The position numbers were made by a program, and so were the translations under genes. Source: Oscillospiraceae bacterium (GTDB lineage Bacteria > Bacillota > Clostridia > Oscillospirales > Oscillospiraceae). Taken from it: a DNA stretch of 33,465 bases. The stretch is taken from contig JAFQTF010000049.1 of assembly GCA_017409205.1 (NCBI GenBank), forward strand, positions 1-33,465, given 5' to 3'. The notes below the pieces were generated by a model. That model was not told the origin of the DNA, did not search any database, and saw nothing but the letters and a program-made list of their open reading frames with translations. The number at the start of each line of letters is the position of its first letter. The first letter of the stretch is position 1. Below are positions 7,594 to 15,931 of the stretch, in pieces.

Positions 7594-8199
7594 ATGATTT
7601 ATTATGTTTCCGGCCCTGTGACCATTCTGGAACCCGGCATGGCCGTCATCGACTGCGGCGGTGTTGGATATGGCTGCCGTATCACCGCCTATACTGCATC
7701 CCAGCTGAAGCTGAATCAGAATGCCCGGCTGTATGTCACCGAATCCATCCGGGAGGATGCCTACGACCTCTATGGTTTCTCCAGCAGAGAGGAGCAGCGC
7801 TGCTATGAGCTGCTGACCTCCGTCAATGGTGTGGGCCCCAAAGCCGCCATGGCAATCCTCTCCTCCGGCGGCCCCCAGAACTTTACTCTGGCCGTTATGA
7901 CAGGGGACGAAAAAATGCTCACTGCCGCGCAGGGCGTTGGTAAGAAGATCGCCCAGCGCATCATTCTGGAGCTGAAGGACAAGATCGGCGGAGGCGGTAT
8001 GGAGCTGGACTTCTCCACCGGACCTGCTGCAACAGCTCCCGTACAGAAGGGCAACAATGCCGCCATGGCCCATGCGGCGCTGCAGGAGCTGGGCTATTCC
8101 CCCGCAGAGATCAACGCCGCCCTGAAAGGCGTGGATCCCAATGCTTCCACCGAAGATATGGTTCGCCATGCCCTGCGGGCGATGGTGATGAAAGGATAA
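7594..8199 (+). CDS. ruvA: Holliday junction branch migration complex subunit RuvA
   Basis: The DNA-binding subunit (201 residues) that forms tetramers on four-way junctions and loads RuvB. The N-terminal OB fold (MIYYVSGPV...DCGGVGYGCRI) is followed by helix-hairpin-helix motifs (LLTSVNGVGPKAAMAILS and AAQGVGKKIAQRIILELKDKI). After a flexible linker near 140-150 comes the C-terminal three-helix domain that touches RuvB (AHAALQELGYSPAEINAAL). CGGGAGG lies shortly before the ATG. The order ruvC-ruvA-ruvB is a common Firmicutes arrangement. Confidence 0.97.
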   Translation: MIYYVSGPVTILEPGMAVIDCGGVGYGCRITAYTASQLKLNQNARLYVTESIREDAYDLYGFSSREEQRCYELLTSVNGVGPKAAMAILSSGGPQNFTLAVMTGDEKMLTAAQGVGKKIAQRIILELKDKIGGGGMELDFSTGPAATAPVQKGNNAAMAHAALQELGYSPAEINAALKGVDPNASTEDMVRHALRAMVMKG

Positions 8200-8202
8200 T
8201 AT

Positions 8203-9240
8203 ATGAGCCTTGAATTCTCTCAGGAACTGGATACCCCCATCATTTCCCCCGCCTTTGCCCCGCAGGACGCCGGCGAGATCGGTCTGCGGCCCAAGCTGCT
8301 CAGCGACTATACCGGTCAGGAGAAAGCCAAGGGCAATCTGGCAATTTACATCGAAGCCGCCCGGCGGCGAGGAGAACCTCTGGATCACACCCTGCTCTAC
8401 GGCCCTCCCGGTCTGGGCAAAACCACGCTGGCCGGTGTCATCGCCAATGAGATGGGCGTCAATATCCGGGTTACCTCCGGTCCCGCCATCGAAAAGCCCG
8501 GTGATCTGGCTGCCCTGCTGACCAATCTGAATCCCGGCGACATTCTGTTCATTGATGAGATCCACCGTCTGAACCGGGTGGTCGAGGAGATCCTCTATCC
8601 CGCCATGGAAGACTTCGCCATCGACATCATCGTAGGCAAAGGCCCCAGCGCCAACTCCATCCGGCTGGATCTGCCCAAGTTCACCCTGGTGGGCGCCACC
8701 ACCCGGGCCGGTCAGCTGTCCGCCCCTCTGCGTGACCGTTTCGGCGTCAATCTCCGGCTGGAGCTGTACACACCCGAGGAGCTGGCAAAGATCGTCACCC
8801 GCTCCGCCACCATTCTGGGCATGCCCATTGATCCCCGGGGCGCTTATGAGATCGCCTCCCGGAGCCGCGGAACCCCCCGAATCGCCAACCGGTTCCTGCG
8901 CCGGGTTCGGGACTTCGCAGAAGTCATGGGTGACGGCACCATCACCAAGGAGGCTGCCGATCTGGCGTTGGAACGGCTGGAAGTGGATCATCTGGGTCTT
9001 GACAACATCGACCGCCGGATGCTTACTGCCATCATCCAGAATTACGCCGGCGGCCCTGTGGGACTGGAAACGCTGGCTGCTACCATCGGCGAGGAGGCAG
9101 TGACGCTGGAGGATGTTTACGAACCCTATCTGATGCAGCTGGGCTTCCTGACCCGGACTCCCCGTGGCCGCTGTGTCACCGCACTGGCCTATGAGCACCT
9201 GCATATTCCCTATGAAGGACAGGCTCAGTTTTCCATCTAA
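8203..9240 (+). CDS. ruvB: Holliday junction branch migration helicase RuvB
   Basis: An AAA+ ATPase of 345 residues that forms hexamers and pumps DNA through the RuvA tetramer. Walker A is GPPGLGKT (67-74) and Walker B is [10 protein letters not shown] (Asp118, Glu119). The sensor-1 segment [20 protein letters not shown] is typical of RuvB. The C-terminal winged helix holds [15 protein letters not shown] and ends [10 protein letters not shown]. It starts three bases after the ruvA stop with AAAGGA just upstream, and is the last gene of the operon. Confidence 0.97.
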   Translation: MSLEFSQELDTPIISPAFAPQDAGEIGLRPKLLSDYTGQEKAKGNLAIYIEAARRRGEPLDHTLLYGPPGLGKTTLAGVIANEMGVNIRVTSGPAIEKPGDLAALLTNLNPGDILFIDEIHRLNRVVEEILYPAMEDFAIDIIVGKGPSANSIRLDLPKFTLVGATTRAGQLSAPLRDRFGVNLRLELYTPEELAKIVTRSATILGMPIDPRGAYEIASRSRGTPRIANRFLRRVRDFAEVMGDGTITKEAADLALERLEVDHLGLDNIDRRMLTAIIQNYAGGPVGLETLAATIGEEAVTLEDVYEPYLMQLGFLTRTPRGRCVTALAYEHLHIPYEGQAQFSI

Positions 9241-9246
9241 TACCCG

Positions 9247-9279
9247 GCTCCGGAGGCAGATGCCTCCGGAGCTTCCATA
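9247..9279 (+). terminator. Probable terminator of the ruv operon
   Basis: A perfect 11-bp stem (9247-9257 with 9262-9272, loop AGAT) starts six bases after the ruvB stop. The following tract is only moderately T-rich (TTCCATATTTT), so termination may be partial. Confidence 0.7.
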
Positions 9280-9335
9280 TTTTGCTGTCAGGCTGCATAA
9301 AACTGTATTTTTTCGGGCAAAACTATTAGAAACGA

Positions 9336-9364
9336 TTGACAAAATCCCCCTGTTTGTGTATAAT
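9336..9364 (+). promoter_or_regulatory. Near-perfect sigma-A promoter of the zinc-ribbon gene
   Basis: TTGACA (9336-9341), a 17-base spacer and TATAAT (9359-9364). The +1 near 9371 leaves a leader of about 97 bases containing a small hairpin (GGCA-GTTTA-TGCC). Confidence 0.9.
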
Positions 9365-9467
9365 CCGATTTGTGGCAGTTTATGCCATCATTAATCCGAC
9401 CCTGCGTTATCACCAATTTCCTTTGGCTTTCACGGGGCAACACTTAACCGAAGAGAGGTATTTTCCA

Positions 9468-9746
9468 ATGTACGAAGACAAGACTTTAGTTTGCAAGGAT
9501 TGCGGCAATGAGTTCGTGTTCACCGCTGGTGAGCAGGCTTTCTACGCAGAGCGCGGCTTCCAGAATGAGCCCAAGGCCTGCAAGGAGTGCCGTAATGCCC
9601 GCAAGAACGCTACCCGTGGCCCCCGTGAGTTCTTCACCGCTACCTGCGCTCGCTGCGGCGGCGAAGCAAAGGTTCCCTTCCAGCCCAAGTCCGACCGTCC
9701 CGTTTTCTGCAGCGAGTGCTTCGCTCAGATGCGTGCCAACGGCTAA
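9468..9746 (+). CDS. Small protein with two tandem zinc ribbons
   Basis: 92 residues with eight cysteines in four CxxC pairs: C9/C12 with C38/C41, and C60/C63 with C81/C84. The first half fits the 'probable zinc-ribbon' family (LVCKDCGNEFVFTAGEQAF...NEPKACKECR). The second is a CxxCG...PF.P...RPVFCSECF ribbon common as an add-on in Firmicutes. No enzymatic domain is present, so a nucleic-acid or protein binding role is likely, but the exact function is not known. The start is set by a GAGAGG site nine bases before the ATG. The consensus promoter, a highly biased codon choice and a strong terminator point to abundant expression as a single gene. Confidence 0.9.
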   Translation: MYEDKTLVCKDCGNEFVFTAGEQAFYAERGFQNEPKACKECRNARKNATRGPREFFTATCARCGGEAKVPFQPKSDRPVFCSECFAQMRANG

Positions 9747-9764
9747 TTGCTGAAAAAGAAAATC

Positions 9765-9795
9765 ACCGGAAAAGGCAATGCCTTTTCCGGTTTTT
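9765..9795 (+). terminator. Terminator of the zinc-ribbon gene
   Basis: A perfect 12-bp stem (9765-9776 with 9780-9791, 3-base loop) followed by a T-run. Confidence 0.9.
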
Positions 9796-9841
9796 CTTTG
9801 TTTGGATTTCCCGTTTTCCCATCTGTGAACTGCAAAATATA

Positions 9842-9910
9842 GCGGAAAAACCCGAAGGGATTTTCCGCCAAATTCAAATGAGGACAAATGCAAGGCATTT
9901 GTCCTCATTT
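9842..9910 (-). terminator. Double hairpin downstream of the pot operon
   Basis: Two inverted repeats lie in tandem. One is a perfect 16-bp stem with a 3-base loop (9876-9891 with 9895-9910). The other is a 12-bp stem with one mismatch and a GAA loop (9842-9853 with 9857-9868), whose minus-strand right arm includes GGGTTTTT. They start 9 bases after the potCD stop and probably end that transcript. The long perfect palindrome could alternatively be a dispersed repeat unit. Confidence 0.65.
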
Positions 9911-9918
9911 CGATTCGA

Positions 9919-11829
9919 TCATCCGTTGCGGACTTCCATAAACAGGCCTTCCACATACCGGGAAATATCCTCCGGCAGATAGGCATAGCTGGAGCCATGA
10001 GCCAGGATCTCATCGCTGGGGTAGGAGACAGGATCGAAAACCGTTTCCGGATCCATGTAGTCCTTGGCAGCGGAGAGGGGGGTGGAGTAGCAGATCCAGT
10101 CCATGTTGGCACCGGCGATCTCCGGGTCGCACAGGAAGTTGATGAACAGCTCCGCTGCTTCCTTTTCCTTGGCGCAGGTGGGGATGCACATGGCGTCGAT
10201 GAACAGGTTGAAGCCCTGGCTCTCCGGCAGATAGAAGGCAAGATTTTCGTTCTCGCCCATCATGGTCAGACAGTCGCCGGCATAGTAGGGGGCGATCCAG
10301 GCTTCCTCGTTCTGCATGGTGGCGAAGATCTCGTCCATGACATACTGCTGCAGCACCGGCTTCTGGGCCAGCAGCTTGTCGGCGCAGGCCTGCAGCTCTG
10401 CCTTGTCGGTGGTGTTCACATCATAACCCAGCAGATACTGGGCAATGCCGAAAGCGTCCCGGGAGTTGCCGAACATCAGGATCTTTCCGGCATACTTTTC
10501 ATTCCACAGAACTTCCCAGCCGGTGACGTCCGCTTCATCCACATACTTGGTATTGTACAGGATGCCCACGGTACCCCAGGTATAGGGCACGGAGTAACGG
10601 TTCTCCGGGTCATAGGAAGTATTGCGGAAGCTTTCGTCGATGTACTGATAGTTGGGGATATTGTCGAAATCCAGAGGCAGCAGCATATCCTCACTGATGA
10701 GCCGGGCGATCATATAGTCAGAGGGAATGATCACATCCACGGTAATGCCGCCGTTGGAAAGCTTGGAGTACATGATCTCATTGGAGTCATAGGTGGAATA
10801 GTTGACCTTGATATGGGGATACCGGGTCTCGAATTCTCTGATGACCTCCATGGAGTCATCACTGCCATCGGCAATGTATTGGCCCCAGTTGTAAACGTTC
10901 AGGGTGATCTGCTCCTGAGGCTTGGCAAAGAAAATCAGGTAGCCGCTGATGACCAGCAGCACGCAGGCCAGCGCGCCGGCAGCCACCCGCCGGAAGGTGC
11001 GCATGGCTTTTGTCTCCACCTTGCTGCGGCGGACGGTCTTGTTCCGGTCGGCCCGGATCTGCAGCAGATTCATTGCCACCATCAGCACGAAGATCAGCAG
11101 GAACAGCAGGGTAAACATAGCATAGACCTTGGGCTGGATGGGCTTTTTGGTGTAGGAGTAGATCTCCACAGGCAGGGTGACAAAGTCCAGACCGCTGACG
11201 AAGTAGCTGATGACGAAGTCATCCAGACTCATGGTGAAGGCCATGATGGCACCGGAGACGATGCCGGGCATGATCTCGTGGAGCGTCACTTTAAAAAAGG
11301 CCTGCAGCGGGGTGCAGCCCAAGTCCATGGCGGCATCCGTCAGGGAGTTGTCCATCTGCTGCAGCTTGGGCATCACATTCAAAATGACATAAGGCAGATT
11401 GAAGGTAATGTGGGCAATCAGCAGCGTCCAGAAGGTCAGGGCGTCCCGCTGGCCCAGCATCCTGGTGCCCACGAATACGAACAGCAGGGAGAGGCTGACA
11501 CCGGTGACGATGTCCGGGTTGGTCATGGGGATATTGGTCAGGCTCATGACCACTTTGCGCATTCTGGGCTTCAGATTGTGGATGCCCACGGCAGCCACAG
11601 TGCCAAAGGTGGTGGCAACCACGGTGGAAATAATGGAAACCACCAGGGAGTTGCGCAGCAGCTGCAGCAGGTGTGCATCCTGAAACAGCTCCACATACCG
11701 GTGGAGGGTGAAGCCTTCAAAATTGGCAATATCCTTGCCGGTATTGAAGGAGGCCACGATCAGCACCGCCATGGGGATATACAGGAAAATGAAGATCAGA
11801 ATGGTGAGGATGCGGTTTGTCTTCTTCAT
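9919..11829 (-). CDS. potCD: Fused polyamine ABC transporter permease and substrate-binding protein (PotC-PotD)
   Basis: 636 residues. The first ~265 are a PotC-type permease with six membrane helices and the EAA loop DAAMDLGCTPLQAFFKVTLHEI that docks the ATPase. A basic cytoplasmic stretch follows, then one more helix (about 286-306, ALACVLLVISGYLIFFA). The remaining ~325 residues are a PotD-like binding protein (LNVYNWGQYI, VDVIIPSDYMI, YTWGTVGILYN, EEAWIAPYYAGD, NLFIDAMCIP). The receptor is thus tethered by a helix instead of a lipid anchor; no lipobox is seen. Import of spermidine or putrescine is inferred from family resemblance and the neighbouring potA and potB. The ATG overlaps the potB stop by four bases (ATGA). 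Such fusions occur in other Firmicutes. Confidence 0.92.
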   Translation of the reverse strand: MKKTNRILTILIFIFLYIPMAVLIVASFNTGKDIANFEGFTLHRYVELFQDAHLLQLLRNSLVVSIISTVVATTFGTVAAVGIHNLKPRMRKVVMSLTNIPMTNPDIVTGVSLSLLFVFVGTRMLGQRDALTFWTLLIAHITFNLPYVILNVMPKLQQMDNSLTDAAMDLGCTPLQAFFKVTLHEIMPGIVSGAIMAFTMSLDDFVISYFVSGLDFVTLPVEIYSYTKKPIQPKVYAMFTLLFLLIFVLMVAMNLLQIRADRNKTVRRSKVETKAMRTFRRVAAGALACVLLVISGYLIFFAKPQEQITLNVYNWGQYIADGSDDSMEVIREFETRYPHIKVNYSTYDSNEIMYSKLSNGGITVDVIIPSDYMIARLISEDMLLPLDFDNIPNYQYIDESFRNTSYDPENRYSVPYTWGTVGILYNTKYVDEADVTGWEVLWNEKYAGKILMFGNSRDAFGIAQYLLGYDVNTTDKAELQACADKLLAQKPVLQQYVMDEIFATMQNEEAWIAPYYAGDCLTMMGENENLAFYLPESQGFNLFIDAMCIPTCAKEKEAAELFINFLCDPEIAGANMDWICYSTPLSAAKDYMDPETVFDPVSYPSDEILAHGSSYAYLPEDISRYVEGLFMEVRNG

Positions 11830-12647
11830 GCGATGACACCGCCTTCCTCGTCAGCGCCGAACCGGTTCATGATGCCGGTGCAGACAAACACCAGGATCAT
11901 CAGCACCAGGCTGAGGGCGGCACCCAGGTTGGGGTTGTTGCCCTGCTTGAACTGACGTTCAATGACGTCGCCGATGAGCACGGTATCGGTTCCGCCCAGC
12001 TTCTGGGAAATATAGAAGGTGGAGACAGCAGGAACGAAGACCATGGTAATGCCGGAGAGAATACCGGGCACACTGAGCGGCAGGGTCACGCGGCGGAACA
12101 CCTGAACGGTATTGCAGCCAAGATCCTCGGCAGCTTCGATGAGCCGGGGATTGATCTTCACAATGGTGGAGTACAGGGGCAGGATCATATAAGGCAGGTA
12201 GTTGTACACCATGCCCAGCACCACCGCACCGGGGGTACGGATCAGCTGCATCCGGCCGATGCCGATCATTTCCAGAAAATCATTGATGATGCCGGTATCC
12301 TGCAGCAGGCCAACCCAAGCCAGGGTGCGCAGCAGGAAGCTCATGCACATGGGCAGCATCACCAGCATATACAGGATCTTCTGGGCCACAGCGCCCTGAT
12401 GGGCGATGAAGTAGGCCACAGGATAGCCCAGCAGCAGGCAGATGAAGGCGGAGATCAGGGAGTACAGGATAGACTCCCACAGAACGCCCCAGTACATATT
12501 CAGGTCCCGCAGATTTCCCAGCGAGAATACGCCGGTGGCGGGATCTGTCAGGGCGTAGTAGGCCACCACACCCAGAGGGATCAGGGTAAATGCCAGCATC
12601 CACAGAATATAGGGAGTGCTGAGCAGGATCGCATTATTCTTCTTCAT
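11826..12647 (-). CDS. potB: Polyamine ABC transporter permease PotB
   Basis: An inner-membrane permease of 273 residues with six predicted helices and the EAA loop [20 protein letters not shown]. It pairs with the PotC half of the next gene. The start at 12647 (MKKNNAILL) is preferred over an in-frame ATG three codons upstream because GGAGG lies nine bases before it and abuts the earlier ATG. The gene starts inside the end of potA (14-base overlap) and its stop overlaps the next start, so the three genes are tightly coupled. Confidence 0.93.
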   Translation of the reverse strand: MKKNNAILLSTPYILWMLAFTLIPLGVVAYYALTDPATGVFSLGNLRDLNMYWGVLWESILYSLISAFICLLLGYPVAYFIAHQGAVAQKILYMLVMLPMCMSFLLRTLAWVGLLQDTGIINDFLEMIGIGRMQLIRTPGAVVLGMVYNYLPYMILPLYSTIVKINPRLIEAAEDLGCNTVQVFRRVTLPLSVPGILSGITMVFVPAVSTFYISQKLGGTDTVLIGDVIERQFKQGNNPNLGAALSLVLMILVFVCTGIMNRFGADEEGGVIA

Positions 12648-13755
12648 CCCCGGCATCCTCCGTCAGCTCGTCATACTCGGCAGAGTAGGAGCTGTAGTCG
12701 CCAAACATGCCAGAGTATTCGCTCTTGTGCATGATGTGGATGTCCTCGGGATTCAGGCGAATACCGATGGTGGAGCCAACGGCGTGGAAATCCGTGGTCT
12801 GGATCAGCCATTTGAAGCCCCGGAAGTCCACAATAATATCGTAGTTCAGGCCCTTGAAGGTAACGGAGGTAACGGTACCCACCAGATGGCCCTCGCTCTG
12901 AGGCACGATATCGATGTCCTCGGGACGGATGACCACGTCTACGGGTTCATTGGGGGCAAAGCCCTTGTCCACACAGACGAAGGTGCGGCCAAAGAAACGG
13001 ACCTTGTAATCCGCCAGCATCACGCCGTCCAGAATGTTGGATTCGCCGATGAAGTCGGCCACGAAGGCATTCTTTGGCTCATTATAGATATCCTCAGGCC
13101 TGCCGATCTGCTGGATGCGGCCCTTGTCCATGACCACCACGGTATCGGACATGGAAAGTGCTTCCTCCTGATCATGGGTGACATAGATGAAGGTGATGCC
13201 GGTGGCCTGCTGGATCCGCTTCAGTTCGTTCTGCATATCCTTGCGCAGACGCAGGTCCAGAGCTGCCAGCGGTTCATCCAGCAGAAGGACCTTGGGCTGG
13301 TTCACCAGCGCCCGGGCGATGGCAACACGCTGCTGCTGACCGCCGGAAAGATTGTCAATGCGACGGTTTTCATAGCCCTTCAGGCTGACGATCTCCAGCA
13401 TCTCCGTCACGCGGCGGTCAATTTCGTCCTTGGGAAGCTTGGCTACCTTCAGGCCGAAGGCGATGTTGTCGTACACGTCCAGATGCGGGAACAGTGCATA
13501 CCGCTGGAACACGGTATTGACCTGTCGTTTGTAGGGCGGCACATCGTTGATGACCTTTCCGTCAAACAGCACCTTGCCGGATGTGGGTGTCAGGAAACCG
13601 CCGATGATCCGCAGAGTGGTGGACTTGCCGCAGCCGGAGGGGCCCAGCAGTGTGAGGAATTCATGGTCGTTAAAGTAAAGGTTGATGTCGTCGAGAATAC
13701 GCTCCCCGTCGAACTCCATGACAAGATTCTGGAGTCTGATGAGTTCCTTGGACAT
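12634..13755 (-). CDS. potA: Polyamine ABC transporter ATP-binding protein PotA
   Basis: The motor subunit, 373 residues. Walker [10 protein letters not shown] is at 38-46, the signature LSGGQQQR at 136-143, Walker B LLLDEP at 157-162, and the switch His in [12 protein letters not shown]-terminal TOBE-type regulatory domain follows (about 235-350). The protein ends in an unusual acidic tail ([14 protein letters not shown]), whose coding sequence also contains the potB ribosome binding site and start. GGGGGAGG precedes the ATG. First gene of the potA-potB-potCD operon. Confidence 0.95.
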   Translation of the reverse strand: MSKELIRLQNLVMEFDGERILDDINLYFNDHEFLTLLGPSGCGKSTTLRIIGGFLTPTSGKVLFDGKVINDVPPYKRQVNTVFQRYALFPHLDVYDNIAFGLKVAKLPKDEIDRRVTEMLEIVSLKGYENRRIDNLSGGQQQRVAIARALVNQPKVLLLDEPLAALDLRLRKDMQNELKRIQQATGITFIYVTHDQEEALSMSDTVVVMDKGRIQQIGRPEDIYNEPKNAFVADFIGESNILDGVMLADYKVRFFGRTFVCVDKGFAPNEPVDVVIRPEDIDIVPQSEGHLVGTVTSVTFKGLNYDIIVDFRGFKWLIQTTDFHAVGSTIGIRLNPEDIHIMHKSEYSGMFGDYSSYSAEYDELTEDAGDEEE

Positions 13756-13781
13756 TATCCTCCCCCGTTTCTTTATCTAGA

Positions 13782-13833
13782 TATCGTCATAATTTGACAA
13801 ATATAACTATATCGTAAAATTTATCGTTGTCAA
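13782..13833 (-). promoter_or_regulatory. pot operon promoter with ACGATA direct repeats
   Basis: On the minus strand TTGACA (13828-13833), a 16-base spacer and TATAGT (13806-13811). The hexamer ACGATA occurs three times: twice within the promoter spacer region, 12 bases apart (13822-13827 and 13810-13815), and once downstream of the start (13782-13787). This pattern resembles an operator, but no regulator gene is adjacent. Confidence 0.55.
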
Positions 13834-13884
13834 TCGCTTTGGCAAAAATATTTGTATCCAAGTGATGGAATACAGCCCCAGCGC

Positions 13885-13919
13885 AAAAAAAGCGCCGCTG
13901 TGATAACTCACAGCGGCGC
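13885..13919 (-). terminator. Terminator of the small P-loop gene
   Basis: A perfect 12-bp stem (13892-13903 with 13908-13919, loop of 4) followed on the minus strand by seven T. Confidence 0.92.
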
Positions 13920-13932
13920 CGCTCGGGAAGGA

Positions 13933-14334
13933 TTAGATGTACTTCTTGATGCCCTCGGGAGCCTCATCGGGATCCTCGGAGACGGTCATGGTGATTTCCA
14001 TGCTGTTGTCTTCTGCGAACTTGGCGCACCATGCAACAAAGTCCTCGGCAGCAGCGTTGCCGATGGTCTTGTACAGGTTGTCGATAAACACATGGGTAAT
14101 ATCGAAGTTGCCGGCGTGCAGACCGCTCAGGAAGCCCTTCAGCATCTCGGGAGACTTGATGCCGTACTCCTTGGAGTCAACCAGACGAACCTTATAGGTA
14201 ACATCATAGGTCAGCTTCTTGCCGTACTCGATGCACACAACATCGCCGTGGGCTTCTGCCACTGCGTCATGGATAGCGTCGATCAGCTTCTTGGTCTTAC
14301 CGGAGCCCTTCAGGCCCATAATCACTTTAATCAT
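13933..14334 (-). CDS. Small P-loop NTPase-like protein of unknown function
   Basis: 133 residues opening with a clear Walker A, MGLKGSGKTKKLID (GLKGSGKT at 7-14). A Walker B-like strand HVFIDNL lies near residue 85. The rest has no signature I can assign. Similar short proteins in Clostridia are sometimes labelled as PilT-like, without evidence of a pilus role, and no pilus genes occur here. AAAGGAGG precedes the start, and the gene has its own promoter and a strong terminator, so it is a single-gene unit. Nucleotide binding is likely; the function is unknown. Confidence 0.85.
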   Translation of the reverse strand: MIKVIMGLKGSGKTKKLIDAIHDAVAEAHGDVVCIEYGKKLTYDVTYKVRLVDSKEYGIKSPEMLKGFLSGLHAGNFDITHVFIDNLYKTIGNAAAEDFVAWCAKFAEDNSMEITMTVSEDPDEAPEGIKKYI

Positions 14335-14378
14335 CGGAATGTCCTCCTTTGCTATGCCAGAATTCTTGGCTTATGCAC

Positions 14379-14407
14379 ATTCTACCAGTTATCGCATTAA
14401 TTTGCAA
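14379..14407 (-). promoter_or_regulatory. Sigma-A promoter of the small P-loop gene
   Basis: On the minus strand TTGCAA (14402-14407), a 17-base spacer and TAGAAT (14379-14384). Confidence 0.65.
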
Positions 14408-14443
14408 CACCTAATTTATGAATTCATTGTGAGTTTTTTCTTT

Positions 14444-15748
14444 TCAGTTTTCATAGCCCTGCTTGCCCAGAAGTGTGAACATATTCCGCTTGTAGGCCTC
14501 CACACCGGGCTGATTGAAGGGATTGACTCCCAGAACATAGGCAGATACGCCGCAGCTGAGCTGCAGGAAGAAGAACAGCTCGCCCACCTTCCGGTCATCC
14601 AGCACGCCGCAGTCCATGAGGATCACCGGCACACCGCCGTCCACATGGGCGGCAATGGTGCCCTGGCAGGCCATCTCATCCACAAAATCCAGCGTCCGGC
14701 CTTCCAGATAATTCAGGCCGTCCAGATTTTTCCAGTCACCGCCGATGGTGTACTGCTTTTCCGGCGGATCGAACCGGACCACGGTTTCAAACAGATTCCG
14801 CTGGCCCTGCTGGATCATCTGGCCCAGTGAATGGAGATCCGCGGTAAATTCCACAGACACAGGAAAAAGGCCCTTTCCTTTCTTGCCCTCGGACTCTCCG
14901 AAGAGCTGCTGCCACCAGCCGCCGAACATCTTAAAGCCCGGCTCGAAGGACTCGAACAGTTCAATCGCCTTGCCGCTGCGCAGCAGCACATTGCGCACAG
15001 CCGCATACTGCCACACCGGGTTTTCAAAGGAGCGAAGGTCATACATCTCCTTGGCGTCTGCCGCACCGTTCAGCACCTGCAGGATATCGATACCCGCCAC
15101 CGCCATGGGCAGCAGACCCACCGCCGTCAGCACAGAGAACCGGCCTCCCACACCGGCGGGGATCACAAAAGTTTCCCAGCCTTCCCCGGAAGCCATCTGA
15201 TGCAGGGCGCCCTTGCAGGGATCCGTTACGGCATAGATCCGCTTGTTTGCCTCGTCTGTGCCGTATCTCCGCTCCAGCATCCAGCGCAGCCCCCGGAAGG
15301 CAATGGCAGGCTCCGTGGTGGTACCGGACTTGGAAATGACGATCACGGAAAAATCCTTTCCTTCCAGCAATCTCACCAGTTCATTCCAGTGCCGGGTACT
15401 TAAAGAATTGCCTGCAAAGAAGATCTGCGGATCCCCTTTTCCCCTGCCGATATTGCGGTTGGGGCCCTGCAGCAGTTCAATGGCTGCCCGGGGGCCCAGG
15501 TAGCTGCCGCCGATGCCTACCACAACGCAGACCTCAGAATCCCTGCGGATGGTTTCCGCCGCTTTCAGGATACGGCTGATCTCTTTGGTGGGCTCCCGGA
15601 CAGGCAGCTTCAGCCAGTCCCGGAATTCACTGCCGGCGCCGGTGCCTTCCTGCAGCATGATATGGGCATCCGAAACCTCCCGCTCGATGGCCAGCAGGTC
15701 AGGAAGCGCAATCTCACCCCATACATTGGAAATATCGACTTTGATCAT
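14444..15748 (-). CDS. pgi: Glucose-6-phosphate isomerase, short bacterial type
   Basis: Interconverts glucose-6-phosphate and fructose-6-phosphate. The 434-residue length fits the short (Bacillus-like, ~450 residue) subfamily. The phosphate-binding segments are VVVGIGGSYLGPRAA and VISKSGTTTEPAIAFR. PAGVGGRFSVLT, the catalytic Glu in FGESEG, the His in DLHSLGQ and the Lys in VEAYKRNMF are all present. The start at 15748 has AAAGGA 11 bases upstream, slightly far; no better start is seen. It is divergent from the ROK kinase gene, and a second, unrelated-looking Pgi lies at 17045-18625. No clear terminator follows the stop. Confidence 0.93.
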   Translation of the reverse strand: MIKVDISNVWGEIALPDLLAIEREVSDAHIMLQEGTGAGSEFRDWLKLPVREPTKEISRILKAAETIRRDSEVCVVVGIGGSYLGPRAAIELLQGPNRNIGRGKGDPQIFFAGNSLSTRHWNELVRLLEGKDFSVIVISKSGTTTEPAIAFRGLRWMLERRYGTDEANKRIYAVTDPCKGALHQMASGEGWETFVIPAGVGGRFSVLTAVGLLPMAVAGIDILQVLNGAADAKEMYDLRSFENPVWQYAAVRNVLLRSGKAIELFESFEPGFKMFGGWWQQLFGESEGKKGKGLFPVSVEFTADLHSLGQMIQQGQRNLFETVVRFDPPEKQYTIGGDWKNLDGLNYLEGRTLDFVDEMACQGTIAAHVDGGVPVILMDCGVLDDRKVGELFFFLQLSCGVSAYVLGVNPFNQPGVEAYKRNMFTLLGKQGYEN

Positions 15749-15786
15749 GGCACAGTCATTCCTTTCCCTTATATCTCTTTATAAAT

Positions 15787-15815
15787 ATGTTACAATAAAT
15801 TGGATATGAACGCAA
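15787..15815 (-). promoter_or_regulatory. Possible promoter of the short pgi
   Basis: On the minus strand TTGCGT (15810-15815), a 17-base spacer and TAACAT (15787-15792). A moderate match. Confidence 0.4.
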
Positions 15816-15887
15816 GTGTCCCCGGATAAAGATTCATTATCTTTTCATTTTTTGCCATTTCCCTCTGGCTTTTTTTCGGAAAGCATG

Positions 15888-15893
15888 TATAAT
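15888..15893 (+). promoter_or_regulatory. -10 box of the ROK glucokinase gene
   Basis: A perfect TATAAT lies 39 bases before the start codon. The -35 region (TGGCTT at a 16-base spacing) is poor, so the promoter may need an activator or depend on the -10 alone. Confidence 0.5.
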
Positions 15894-15931
15894 GGAATCG
15901 TTACCAAATTATCATTCCGGAGGTATATCCT

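Noticed and set aside
9997-11955. A 652-codon open frame antisense to potCD and potB
   Set aside because: His/Gln/Gly-rich shadow translation; the minus-strand genes have overlapping starts, RBS and ABC motifs.
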